10,970 nucleotides of DNA, taken from assembly GCA_002372545.1 (NCBI GenBank), contig DFHD01000013.1, positions 17,575-28,544 on the forward strand. The letters run 5' to 3'. Of this stretch, positions 1 to 6,882 are shown in pieces. The stretch comes from Lachnospiraceae bacterium UBA3732 (GTDB lineage: Bacteria; Bacillota; Clostridia; Lachnospirales; Lachnospiraceae). The notes under the pieces are model-generated. The model searched no databases, was not told where the DNA came from, and saw nothing but the letters and a program-made list of their open reading frames with translations. Position 1 is the first letter of the stretch, and every line of letters begins with the position of its first letter. Made by a program: the position numbers and the translations under genes.

Positions 1-43
1 GAGGATTGCGGGAGTTCCGAAGGAGCGGAGGATTGCGGGAGTT
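1..43. repeat. 16-bp direct repeat, two copies
   Basis: GAGGATTGCGGGAGTT occurs perfectly at 1-16 and again at 28-43, a 27-base period, just upstream of the first gene. The first copy begins at the window edge, so more copies may lie to the left. The spacing resembles a degenerate intergenic tandem repeat. There are too few copies, and the intervening spacer is too short, for a CRISPR array. No function is assigned. Confidence 0.7.
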
Positions 44-69
44 TTGCAGAAACGGAGGGGGAAAGTGCT

Positions 70-615
70 TTGGAGGAGATGAGAAAAAAAGAGCGCAAGG
101 TCAGCATCATCATGGCCATCATTCTTTCGACGGTGATGGGCATCATGTTCGCTCTTCTTGCCCGTAAAAACGCAGACGCCAAGGCACTGGAAAACATGCC
201 GCCGGTGGCAGTCATGCTGATCACCAGCGTGCTGGAATCCATAACGGCCGGTGTGATCCTTGTTCTGATCCTTCCGCTGGGAAAAGCGGGCAGGGCGCTG
301 GCATCAAAGGCGGGAGCCAATCCGCCGTCGATGAAATTCACTTTGCTGAACAGTATTCCCTTTGCCGTGGTCAGCTCCGTATTTGTCAGCGCTATCGTAT
401 CGTTGATCAGCGTGGCCTCGTCCCGCGGAAAAATGCCGGCAGAAGAGGTTGAACCGCTTCTTTCCATGTGGGCAGGAAGCTGGCTCAGAGGCTTGCCGCT
501 GGCCATTATCGTAAGCTATGTTCTGGCGGTGATCATATCGCCGATCATCGTGAAGGCAGTAGGGCTTGGCGGCCCGGGGAAGCCTGGAAACCATTCAGGC
601 CGTCCGTGCGCATAG
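70..615 (+). CDS. DUF2798-like four-helix membrane protein
   Basis: This encodes a 181-residue integral membrane protein with about four hydrophobic segments, near residues 12-30, 47-68, 93-115 and 138-163. They fall into two similar halves, each a pair of helices. The second half, with its W-x-RGLPLA-type stretch before the last helix, resembles the small DUF2798 family, whose members have two helices, so this looks like a doubled version. The start is probably TTG at 70, because GGAGG at 54-58 is well placed for it; an in-frame ATG at 79 has its purine run too close. The last 15 or so residues (GGPGKPGNHSGRPCA) look unconserved. It ends 93 bases before the GH3 gene and no strong terminator separates them, so co-transcription is possible. 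The transport or other function is unknown. The family call is from memory of the pattern and is tentative. Confidence 0.65.
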   Translation: MEEMRKKERKVSIIMAIILSTVMGIMFALLARKNADAKALENMPPVAVMLITSVLESITAGVILVLILPLGKAGRALASKAGANPPSMKFTLLNSIPFAVVSSVFVSAIVSLISVASSRGKMPAEEVEPLLSMWAGSWLRGLPLAIIVSYVLAVIISPIIVKAVGLGGPGKPGNHSGRPCA

Positions 616-708
616 TACAGTTTTTATGTAGCAAGCTTTTAAAACTGCATAAGATACTCATCTGAGCAGTTATGATAAGACCAATATATATGACACAAGG
701 GGGTTACT

Positions 709-3027
709 ATGGATATTGAAAAAATGCTCAGCAATCTTACGCTGGAGGAGAAGGCAATACTTATGGCCGGCTTCGGCTTCTGGCAGTCCCAGAATATAGA
801 AAGAGTCGGCCTTCCGGATATCTGGGTCTCCGACGGTCCCAACGGACTCCGGAAACAGCCTGTAGACGAAAACGGAGACCCGGTCTGGGGCGAAGGCTCC
901 ATCGAGGCGGTAACATTCCCCGCAGCATGCGCTACGACCTCTTCCTTTGACCGCGGTCTTATGAAGAAGCTGGGGACTACTCTGGGTAAGGAATGCCAGG
1001 CAGAGAATATCCATGTGATCCTTGGCCCTGCTATGAACATGAAGCGCTCTCCGCTCTGCGGCAGAAATTTTGAGTACATGTCGGAGGATCCCTATCTTGC
1101 GGGAGAGATGGCCGTTTCCTACATTAACGGCGTGCAGGCGGAAGGCGTGGGCACATCCGTTAAGCATTTTGCTGCCAACGATCAGGAGCATGAGAGGATG
1201 TACGGCTCGGATATTGTGGACGAGCGGACGCTTCGTGAGATTTATCTGCCGGCCTTCGAAAAGGCGGTAAAGGAATCCCAGCCCTGGACGGTGATGTGCT
1301 CCTACAACCGGATCAATGGGACATACAGCGCGGAAAATAAGTGGCTTCTGACAGATGTCCTCCGGAAGGAATGGGGCTTTAAGGGGACCGTGGTCTCGGA
1401 CTGGGGCGCTGTATCCGACCGGATAAAGGGCATTGCCGCCGGTATGGACTGGGAGATGCCCGGGAATAAAAATGTCAATGTAAAGCAGATCATGGATGCG
1501 GTGCAGGCGTACGAAAGGCAGCAGGCAGGAGAAGCTGTCGCTGAGGGTACGGCAGTGCTTGATCCGGCTGATCTGGATCAGGCCGTGCGGAACATCCTCA
1601 CACTGGTGGATAAAGCTTATGCCGGACAGCGGGACGGGGATGTATTTGACCGCGATGCAGACCATAAGAAGTCCGTGGAGATCGCCAGAGAGTGCATCAT
1701 CCTTCTGAAAAATGATGATCATGTTCTTCCGGTCAAAAAGAGTGAAAAGGTTGCGCTGATCGGCGGCTTTGCGGCCACGCCCAGATTCCAGGGAGGCGGA
1801 AGCGCCCATACCAGGCCGCATGAGGTAACAGCCGCTCTGGATGTTTGCAATGAATACGGAGCCTCCGTTTACGCAAAGGGCTTTTCAGCGGAAGAGGACG
1901 TATTTATCGAGCAGGACTATAAGGATGCCATGGCAGCGGCGGAGCAGGCGGATAAGATCCTTGTCTTTGCGGGACTTCCGGACAGCTTTGAATCCGAGGG
2001 CTATGACAGAACCCATATGCGTCTCCCGGCTTCCCAGGATATGATGATCGAGCGGCTGGTGGAAACCGGAAAGCCTGTCGTAGTCATCCTGCATAACGGG
2101 TCTCCCGTGGAGATGCCCTGGCGGGATAAGGTGGCCGGAATCGTTGAGGCATACCTTGGCGGCGAGGGCGTTGGCCGTGCGGTCATGGATGTGCTGTACG
2201 GGATCGTGAATCCCTCCGGGCATCTGGCGGAGACCATTCCGGTCCGCCTGGAGGATACCCCGGCGTTCCTGAACTTCCCGGGCTCCGAGCATAAGGTTTA
2301 TTACGGCGAGCGGATTTATATCGGCTACCGGTATTATGATAAGAAGAAGATGGAGGTAGCCTTCCCCTTTGGCCACGGTCTTTCCTATACCACATTCGCT
2401 TACAGCAATCTGAAGGTTTCCACAAAGGAGACCACAGCGAAGGATGGGCTTACCGTCAGTGTGGATGTGACCAACACAGGCGAGCTTTTCGGCAAGGAAG
2501 TGGTCCAGCTCTATGTGGGAGACCGCACAGGCACCCCGGATCGTCCGGTCCGTGAGCTGAAGGGCTTTGAAAAGGTAGCCCTCATGCCCGGCGAAACAAA
2601 GACGGTGACCTTTGAGCTTGGCGAGAGAGCCTTCCAGTGGTATTCCATGCAGCAGGGCGGATGGTTCGCCGCAAACGGTGAGTATGTGATCGCAGTGGGC
2701 AGCTCCTCCCGGGATCTGAGACTGAAGGAGCGGATCACCCTGACAGGCGGAAGGGAATTCCTTCCGGAGATCAGCGCGGATACACAGATCGGTACGATCC
2801 TGCATAATCCTGTGACCAGGGAATACGTATTGACAGAGATGCGGCAGATTCTGGAGAACTATATCGCAGATGGAGATCTCGAGCAGATGAGCCCCATGAC
2901 AGAGGCGCTGCTCCGCTACATGCCTATCCGCGGATTCCGGAACTTCGGCGGCGTGACCAATGAAGAGATTGCAAAGCATGTGGAGAACCTGAAGAGGGTG
3001 GTTGAGGAGTATGACCGGAGCCACTGA
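709..3027 (+). CDS. Glycoside hydrolase family 3 beta-glucosidase
   Basis: This 772-residue enzyme should hydrolyse terminal beta-linked glucose, or a similar sugar, from oligosaccharides. No signal peptide is visible, so it probably acts in the cytoplasm on imported di- or oligosaccharides or glycosides. The domain order is that of GH3 beta-glucosidases. An N-terminal TIM barrel (about 1-300) holds the substrate-binding GRNFE (118-122) and KH (152-153) motifs and the catalytic nucleophile Asp231 in VVSDWGA. An alpha/beta sandwich (about 325-540) carries the likely acid/base Glu430 in SEGYDR. A fibronectin III-like domain covers about 590-670. A tail of roughly 90 residues follows (680-772). 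The start ATG has AAGGGGG at 697-703, five bases upstream. Length and all catalytic motifs are intact. The exact sugar specificity (glucosidase, xylosidase or other) cannot be read from the sequence. Confidence 0.93.
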   Translation: MDIEKMLSNLTLEEKAILMAGFGFWQSQNIERVGLPDIWVSDGPNGLRKQPVDENGDPVWGEGSIEAVTFPAACATTSSFDRGLMKKLGTTLGKECQAENIHVILGPAMNMKRSPLCGRNFEYMSEDPYLAGEMAVSYINGVQAEGVGTSVKHFAANDQEHERMYGSDIVDERTLREIYLPAFEKAVKESQPWTVMCSYNRINGTYSAENKWLLTDVLRKEWGFKGTVVSDWGAVSDRIKGIAAGMDWEMPGNKNVNVKQIMDAVQAYERQQAGEAVAEGTAVLDPADLDQAVRNILTLVDKAYAGQRDGDVFDRDADHKKSVEIARECIILLKNDDHVLPVKKSEKVALIGGFAATPRFQGGGSAHTRPHEVTAALDVCNEYGASVYAKGFSAEEDVFIEQDYKDAMAAAEQADKILVFAGLPDSFESEGYDRTHMRLPASQDMMIERLVETGKPVVVILHNGSPVEMPWRDKVAGIVEAYLGGEGVGRAVMDVLYGIVNPSGHLAETIPVRLEDTPAFLNFPGSEHKVYYGERIYIGYRYYDKKKMEVAFPFGHGLSYTTFAYSNLKVSTKETTAKDGLTVSVDVTNTGELFGKEVVQLYVGDRTGTPDRPVRELKGFEKVALMPGETKTVTFELGERAFQWYSMQQGGWFAANGEYVIAVGSSSRDLRLKERITLTGGREFLPEISADTQIGTILHNPVTREYVLTEMRQILENYIADGDLEQMSPMTEALLRYMPIRGFRNFGGVTNEEIAKHVENLKRVVEEYDRSH

Positions 3028-3134
3028 GCTGACTTCTGCAGAAGCAGGTGCCTGAAACTGCGATCTTCCGGAAGTGTTCTCTGGCTGTTTCATGGGAAAT
3101 CCGATTTTTAAAAAATGCGGAGAGGGATTTCCGG

Positions 3135-3164
3135 TTGACAGAATCGGAAAGCAGGGAGTATAAT
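3135..3164 (+). promoter_or_regulatory. Sigma-A promoter of thrS
   Basis: A perfect -35 TTGACA (3135-3140) and perfect -10 TATAAT (3159-3164) are separated by 18 bases. Transcription should start near 3171, giving a leader of about 470 nt before thrS. An inverted repeat, GGAAATCC at 3095-3102 and GGATTTCC at 3125-3132, lies just upstream. Confidence 0.88.
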
Positions 3165-3170
3165 CGCACT

Positions 3171-3576
3171 TGTAGCACTGGATGCGTGCAGAGGCCGGCA
3201 TGAGGGCAGCGTACGGGCGGAGTTAAGGCGGCGTACATAGAGTACAGGCAGCCTTTGGATAGATGCATCCGGACAGAAAAATTGAGAAATCGATGACGAG
3301 AACGTGAATGCCATGTTATCTTCTTCAGACAGAGAGCGGCGCGGAAGGCTGAGAGCGCTGCATGAGGAATTTGGTCTTCATACCATCTCCGAGAGGCTGT
3401 GAAAAGCAGCACGGTACGGCACCGTTACCGGCCGAAATGAAGCGGCCATGAAATCTGCCGAACAGGATTTCTGTTCCCTGCCGGCGGAAAGTCAGTGGCA
3501 ATAAGGGTGGAACCACGTGATCTGCGTCCCTTATGTACACAGGAAAATTCTGTGTACATAAGGGCGTTTTCTTTTG
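3171..3576 (+). ncRNA. T-box riboswitch leader (threonine), upstream of thrS
   Basis: The leader senses uncharged tRNA-Thr and lets transcription proceed into thrS when charging is low. The T-box sequence AAGGGTGGAACCACG is at 3503-3517, and it is followed directly by the terminator hairpin with which the antiterminator competes. Stem I appears to begin near 3292 with a GA-rich kink-turn-like segment (GACGAGAAC). The specifier is read as ACC at 3382-3384, in the usual position before the CTCCGAG segment, which fits threonine and the gene downstream. Further stems include a GGCCG...CGGCC type hairpin around 3430-3450. About 120 nt of additional, apparently structured RNA lies between the promoter and Stem I, more than most T-boxes have. 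The class assignment is firm; the exact stem boundaries are inferred by eye. Confidence 0.92.
3525..3576 (+). terminator. T-box regulatory terminator
   Basis: The arm at 3525-3540 (ending CCCTTATGTACAC) pairs with 3552-3566 (GTGTACATAAGGG and on), giving about 15 base pairs with one bulged T. The loop is 11 nt and a T-rich tract follows at 3567-3576. This is the default terminated state of the threonine T-box, disrupted when the T-box sequence binds the acceptor end of uncharged tRNA. Confidence 0.9.
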
Positions 3577-3644
3577 TACATGCGTTATTCAAATGCACGG
3601 TACGGTAACAAGATCATATACAACATATAAAAGGGAGGAACATC

Positions 3645-5504
3645 ATGAGCTTTGCAGACTATGAGAACTACGAAGAATTAAAGGCCGACAAGGAGGCATA
3701 CAGGGAATACTTCCTCAGCGTATACCGCCATTCGCTGGCCCATGTCCTCGCCAAGGCAGTTATGGAAGTCTTTGGCAGGGAGGAAACACAGATTGCCATC
3801 GGCCCGCAGATCGGGGACGGTGCATATTACGATTTTATGCTGCCGAGAAACGTAACAGCAGAGGATTTTCCGGTGATCGAGAATAAGATGCGGGAGATCC
3901 TGAAGAGAAGGGAAACCTGGAGCGTTAAGGAGGTTTCCAAGGATGAGGCAAGAGAAATCTTTAAGGATCAGAAATATAAGCTGGAGCTGATCCGCGACCT
4001 TCCGGAGGATGCCCGGATCACGGTCTATTACACCGGTGATGATTATGTGGATCTTTGCCGCGGCCCCCACATCCTGAACAGCCAGGAGCTGATGAATACC
4101 GCTTTTCAGATCAAGTCCGTTTCCGGCTCCTACTGGCGCGGAGATGAAAAGAACGACCAGCTGCAGCGTATCTATATCTATGCCTTCCCGAATAAGGATG
4201 AGCTGAAGGCGCATCTGGCCTTCATCAAGGAGGCCATGGAGCGGGATCATAAGAAGATCGGCCCCGAGCAGGAGCTCTTTATGTTTGACGAGACCGCGCC
4301 GGGCATGCCCTACTGGCTGCCCAGAGGCTTCAAAATGTACAATGCCATTCTGGAGTTCTGGCGGAAGCTGCATGAGGCTCATGGCTATCAGGAAATCCTC
4401 TGCCCTGTCATCAACCATAAGAGACTTTGGGAGACCTCCGGCCACTGGGGACATTATAAAGAGAACATGTTCCTGGTAACCAATGCCGATGTGGATGAGG
4501 AGACAGGCGAGGAGAAGATCAATACCGATATCGAGTATGCCATCAAGCCTATGAACTGCCCCAATGCCATCAATGTATATAAGAACGGCCTCCACAGCTA
4601 CAAGGAGCTGCCTATCCGCTACAGCGAGACACAGGTCATTCACCGCCGGGAGAAGAGCGGCGAGCTGAACGGCCTCTTCCGCGTGCAGATGTTCCACCAG
4701 GATGATGATCATACCTTCCTTATGGAGGATCAGATCGAGGAGGAGATCGGAGATATCATGGATATCGCCAAGTATATCTATGAGACCTTCGGTCTGACCT
4801 ATTCCGCAGAGCTTTCCACCCGCCCGGATGACTTTATGGGCGCGCCGGAGCTCTGGGATGCGGCTGAGGCTTCTCTGAAGAGGATCCTGGACAAGAAATA
4901 CGGCGAAGGCAATTATGAGATCAATGAGGGCGACGGTGCTTTCTACGGTCCGAAGATCGACCTGAAGATGAAGGACTGCATCGGCCGTGAGTGGCAGATG
5001 GGAACCATTCAGCTGGACTTCCAGCTGCCGCTGAACTTTGACCTGAAGTATGTTTCTCAGGACGGCAGCCTGAAGCGCCCCGTTATGATCCACAGAGCTA
5101 TCTTCGGTTCCTTCGAGCGGTTCATCGGTATTCTGATCGAGAACTTCAAGGGAAGCTTCCCCTTCTGGATGTCACCGGTTCAGGTGGGTATCGTACCCAT
5201 CCGCGAGCAGCATAACGAATATGCGAAGGAAGTCCTGGAGGTTCTCCGGGATGCAGGTATCCGGGCTGAGGTAAATCTGGCCGAGGATAACATGAAGAAT
5301 AAGATCAAGCACTTTAAGCAGCTGAAGTTCCCTTATGTGCTGGTACTGGGTGACCAGGAGGCGGAGAACAAGACGGTTTCTGTAAATATCCGGGGGAATA
5401 AGCAGCTTCACGGTATCAGCCTTGCCAAATTCGCCGAGGCAGCCGCCAGACTGAATAAGACCTATCAGCTGGAGCTCCCCGAAACGGAAGAGGACTTCCA
5501 GTAG
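3645..5504 (+). CDS. thrS: Threonyl-tRNA synthetase lacking the TGS domain
   Basis: This cytoplasmic class II synthetase attaches threonine to tRNA-Thr. The 619-residue protein has the N2 editing domain near the start, with HSLAH (His29, His33) and CRGPH (Cys138, His142) forming the site that removes mischarged serine. The catalytic core (about 205-505) has all three zinc ligands, Cys305 (MNCPN), His356 (DDDH) and His483 (MIHRAI), and the RREKSGELNGLFRVQ motif 2 region. The anticodon-binding domain is at about 510-605. Compared with the usual bacterial enzyme, where the editing histidines are near residue 73, the N-terminal TGS domain of about 60 residues is missing; only about 28 residues precede HSLAH. 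There is no obvious frameshift remnant, because the stretch before the ATG is non-coding leader. GGGAGG at 3633-3638 supports ATG 3645. Expression is controlled by the T-box leader upstream. Confidence 0.97.
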   Translation: MSFADYENYEELKADKEAYREYFLSVYRHSLAHVLAKAVMEVFGREETQIAIGPQIGDGAYYDFMLPRNVTAEDFPVIENKMREILKRRETWSVKEVSKDEAREIFKDQKYKLELIRDLPEDARITVYYTGDDYVDLCRGPHILNSQELMNTAFQIKSVSGSYWRGDEKNDQLQRIYIYAFPNKDELKAHLAFIKEAMERDHKKIGPEQELFMFDETAPGMPYWLPRGFKMYNAILEFWRKLHEAHGYQEILCPVINHKRLWETSGHWGHYKENMFLVTNADVDEETGEEKINTDIEYAIKPMNCPNAINVYKNGLHSYKELPIRYSETQVIHRREKSGELNGLFRVQMFHQDDDHTFLMEDQIEEEIGDIMDIAKYIYETFGLTYSAELSTRPDDFMGAPELWDAAEASLKRILDKKYGEGNYEINEGDGAFYGPKIDLKMKDCIGREWQMGTIQLDFQLPLNFDLKYVSQDGSLKRPVMIHRAIFGSFERFIGILIENFKGSFPFWMSPVQVGIVPIREQHNEYAKEVLEVLRDAGIRAEVNLAEDNMKNKIKHFKQLKFPYVLVLGDQEAENKTVSVNIRGNKQLHGISLAKFAEAAARLNKTYQLELPETEEDFQ

Positions 5505-5551
5505 AAACGGAAGCATCAGCTTCATGATATAATGAAAGAAAGGAGCGGAAA

Positions 5552-5944
5552 ATGGAAGAAGTTTATCAGTTTTTAAAGGAAGTGGAGACTTATTATCTGG
5601 CGACAGTGGAGGGGGATCAGCCCAGGGTGCGCCCCTTTGGCACCATCGATATTTTTGAAGGCCGGCTGTACATCCAGACCGGTAAGTCCAAGAGCGTATC
5701 GAAACAGATTCAGGCAAATCCGAAGGTGGAACTCTGCGCGGCAAAGGATGGAAAATGGCTCAGATTATCCGGGACTCTGGTGAGAGATGACAGGGTAGAG
5801 GCCAAAGCGCATATGCTGGATGCGCATCCTTCTCTTAAGGGGATGTACTCCGCAGAGGATGATAATACGGAGGTTCTCTATTTTAAGGATGCTACAGCTG
5901 TATTTTCTTCATTCACAGAAGCTCCGCGTACAGTGACCTTTTAA
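5552..5944 (+). CDS. Pyridoxamine 5'-phosphate oxidase-like flavin split-barrel protein
   Basis: This small 130-residue protein has the pattern of the PNPOx-like split beta-barrel family. An N-terminal helix (MEEVYQFLKEV) leads into strands carrying YLATVEGDQPRVRPFG, then RLYIQTGKSKSVSKQI, then the ELCAAKDGKWLRLSGTL segment. Such proteins usually bind FMN, or sometimes another flavin or F420, as homodimers. Many short members, as here, are not true pyridoxine-pathway oxidases and have unknown substrates. AAGGAG at 5539-5544 precedes the ATG. It starts 47 bases after thrS with no terminator between, so read-through from thrS is likely; a TATAAT at 5528-5533 lacks a convincing -35. The enzymatic role cannot be stated. 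Confidence 0.85.
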   Translation: MEEVYQFLKEVETYYLATVEGDQPRVRPFGTIDIFEGRLYIQTGKSKSVSKQIQANPKVELCAAKDGKWLRLSGTLVRDDRVEAKAHMLDAHPSLKGMYSAEDDNTEVLYFKDATAVFSSFTEAPRTVTF

Positions 5945-5970
5945 GCCGGAAAAGATATGCGATTTCCGGC
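5945..5970 (+). other. Inverted repeat after the PNPOx-like gene
   Basis: GCCGGAAA (5945-5952) and TTTCCGGC (5963-5970) form a perfect 8-bp stem with a 10-base loop, directly after the stop codon. No T tract follows, so it may be an mRNA 3' end stabilising structure or a weak terminator. GATTTCCGG is repeated again at about 5991-5999. Confidence 0.4.
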
Positions 5971-6051
5971 GATGCAGAAGAAATTTTGCGGATTTCCGGG
6001 TAAACAGATGCATTTTCTATAAAAACAGGAGCGTTTTCTTTGAAAATCTGG

Positions 6052-6080
6052 TTGACAAACCATCTTTGAAATGGTAATAT
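6052..6080 (+). promoter_or_regulatory. Sigma-A promoter of tRNA-Leu and greA
   Basis: TTGACA (6052-6057) and TAATAT (6075-6080) are separated by 17 bases, placing the start site near 6087. A small hairpin, GGTATC at 6086-6091 and GATACC at 6100-6105, would form the 5' leader of the pre-tRNA and end two bases before the mature tRNA. Confidence 0.82.
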
Positions 6081-6107
6081 CGTAGGGTATCTGAAAAAGG
6101 ATACCAT

Positions 6108-6191
6108 GCAGCTGTGGCGGAATTGGTATACGCGCATGATTCAGGTTCATGTCCGCTTACGTGGGTGCGGGTTCGACTCCCGCCAGCTGCA
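6108..6191 (+). tRNA. tRNA-Leu (anticodon CAG)
   Basis: The acceptor arms GCAGCTG (6108-6114) and CAGCTGC (6184-6190) pair perfectly, and the discriminator is A6191. The anticodon stem CATGA/TCATG encloses the loop TTCAGGT, with anticodon CAG at 6142-6144, reading CUG codons. A long variable arm (near 6152-6166, CCGC paired with GTGG) marks a type II tRNA, as expected for leucine. The T arm is GCGGG-TTCGACT-CCCGC. The 3' CCA is not encoded and would be added afterwards. Confidence 0.95.
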
Positions 6192-6245
6192 CTTTCCGAA
6201 CAGCTCTCCGGGGCTGTTCAAGTTATCTATACGAGAGGGTTTGAC

Positions 6246-6737
6246 ATGGCAGAAAAGAAAAATATTCTGACCTACGAAGGACTGAGAAAGCTCGAAATCG
6301 AGCTCGAGGATCTGAAGGTAAACCGCCGCAGGGAGGTTGCACAGAAGATCAAGGTAGCCAGAGAGCAGGGCGACCTTTCAGAGAATGCCGAGTACGATGC
6401 TGCGAAGGATGAGCAGCGCGACATCGAAGCCCGGATCGATGAGATTGAAAAGATCCTGAAAAATGTCGAAGTTATCGATGAGGATTCTCTTGATAAAGAG
6501 ACAATCAACTTCGGCTGCGTTGTTCATTTCGAAGATATGAACAGCGGTGAGGAATTTGTATATAAGCTTTCCGGTTCTACAGAATCCAATATTCTGGAGG
6601 GGAGCATTTCCAACGAGTCTCCCATCGGTGCCAAGCTGATCGGTTCACAGGCAGGTCAGGTAATCTCGGTAGATGCGCCGGACGGCAGATATGATTACAA
6701 GATTCTGGATTTCTCCAGAGAGTCCAAGGATAAATGA
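6246..6737 (+). CDS. greA: Transcription elongation factor GreA
   Basis: GreA rescues backtracked RNA polymerase by stimulating cleavage of the extruded RNA 3' end through the secondary channel. The 163-residue protein has the N-terminal antiparallel coiled coil (about 10-75) with the conserved tip GDLSENAEY, whose acidic Asp43 and Glu46 coordinate the catalytic metal. The C-terminal FKBP-like domain (about 85-160) carries the NESPIGAKLIG and PDG signatures. The start chosen is ATG 6246, with GAGAGGG at 6233-6239 six bases upstream. An open frame extends back to 6114, but that part is the tRNA read as protein. It starts only 54 bases after tRNA-Leu, and the spacer contains a 9-bp hairpin (6198-6219) without a T run, so tRNA and greA are probably one transcript separated by tRNA processing. 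A strong terminator follows. Confidence 0.97.
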   Translation: MAEKKNILTYEGLRKLEIELEDLKVNRRREVAQKIKVAREQGDLSENAEYDAAKDEQRDIEARIDEIEKILKNVEVIDEDSLDKETINFGCVVHFEDMNSGEEFVYKLSGSTESNILEGSISNESPIGAKLIGSQAGQVISVDAPDGRYDYKILDFSRESKDK

Positions 6738-6743
6738 TTTAAA

Positions 6744-6775
6744 GCCGGAGCTTCTCAAAAGCTCCGGTATTTTTT
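6744..6775 (+). terminator. Rho-independent terminator after greA
   Basis: CCGGAGCTT (6745-6753) pairs with AAGCTCCGG (6759-6767) over nine base pairs with a five-base loop, followed by TATTTTTT. It starts seven bases after the greA stop codon. Confidence 0.93.
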
Positions 6776-6819
6776 ATAGCAGAGTCAGGCTTCGGAAGAC
6801 GATAGCAGAGTCAGGCTTC
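6776..6819. repeat. 18-bp direct repeat, two copies, between greA and lysS
   Basis: ATAGCAGAGTCAGGCTTC occurs perfectly at 6776-6793 and 6802-6819, a 26-base period with an 8-base spacer. It begins right after the T tract of the greA terminator and ends before the likely lysS promoter. It could be a replication-slippage duplication or a protein-binding pair. The period is close to that of the unrelated repeat at 1-43. Confidence 0.8.
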
Positions 6820-6827
6820 AGTAGATG

Positions 6828-6860
6828 TTGACAGACCCGGCCGTGAGGCTCGCAGATATC
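6828..6860 (+). promoter_or_regulatory. Possible lysS promoter
   Basis: A perfect TTGACA lies at 6828-6833, but no good -10 is found at the right spacing; AGATAT around 6854-6859 is the nearest A/T-rich candidate and sits too far away. lysS needs its own start because a terminator precedes it, so the -35 is plausible and the -10 uncertain. Confidence 0.35.
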
Positions 6861-6882
6861 AAGAACAAAGGAGAATAGAGGT

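Noticed and set aside
670..1821. 383-codon open frame on the minus strand across the GH3 gene
   Set aside because: It is antisense to a GH3 gene with every catalytic motif intact; long antisense frames are expected in GC-rich coding DNA, and the product resembles no family.
1885..3201. 438-codon open frame on the minus strand
   Set aside because: It mirrors the GH3 C-terminal region and the thrS promoter, with no family pattern.
3678..5093. 471-codon open frame on the minus strand
   Set aside because: It mirrors thrS; its hydrophobic, repetitive composition is the reverse complement of thrS codons.
6114..6245. Open frame upstream of greA that would add 44 residues (MAELVYAHDSGSC and on)
   Set aside because: It is the tRNA-Leu gene read as protein; the real greA start at 6246 has its own ribosome site.
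6776..6819. CRISPR array
   Set aside because: Only two copies, with an 8-base spacer and no cas genes in the window.
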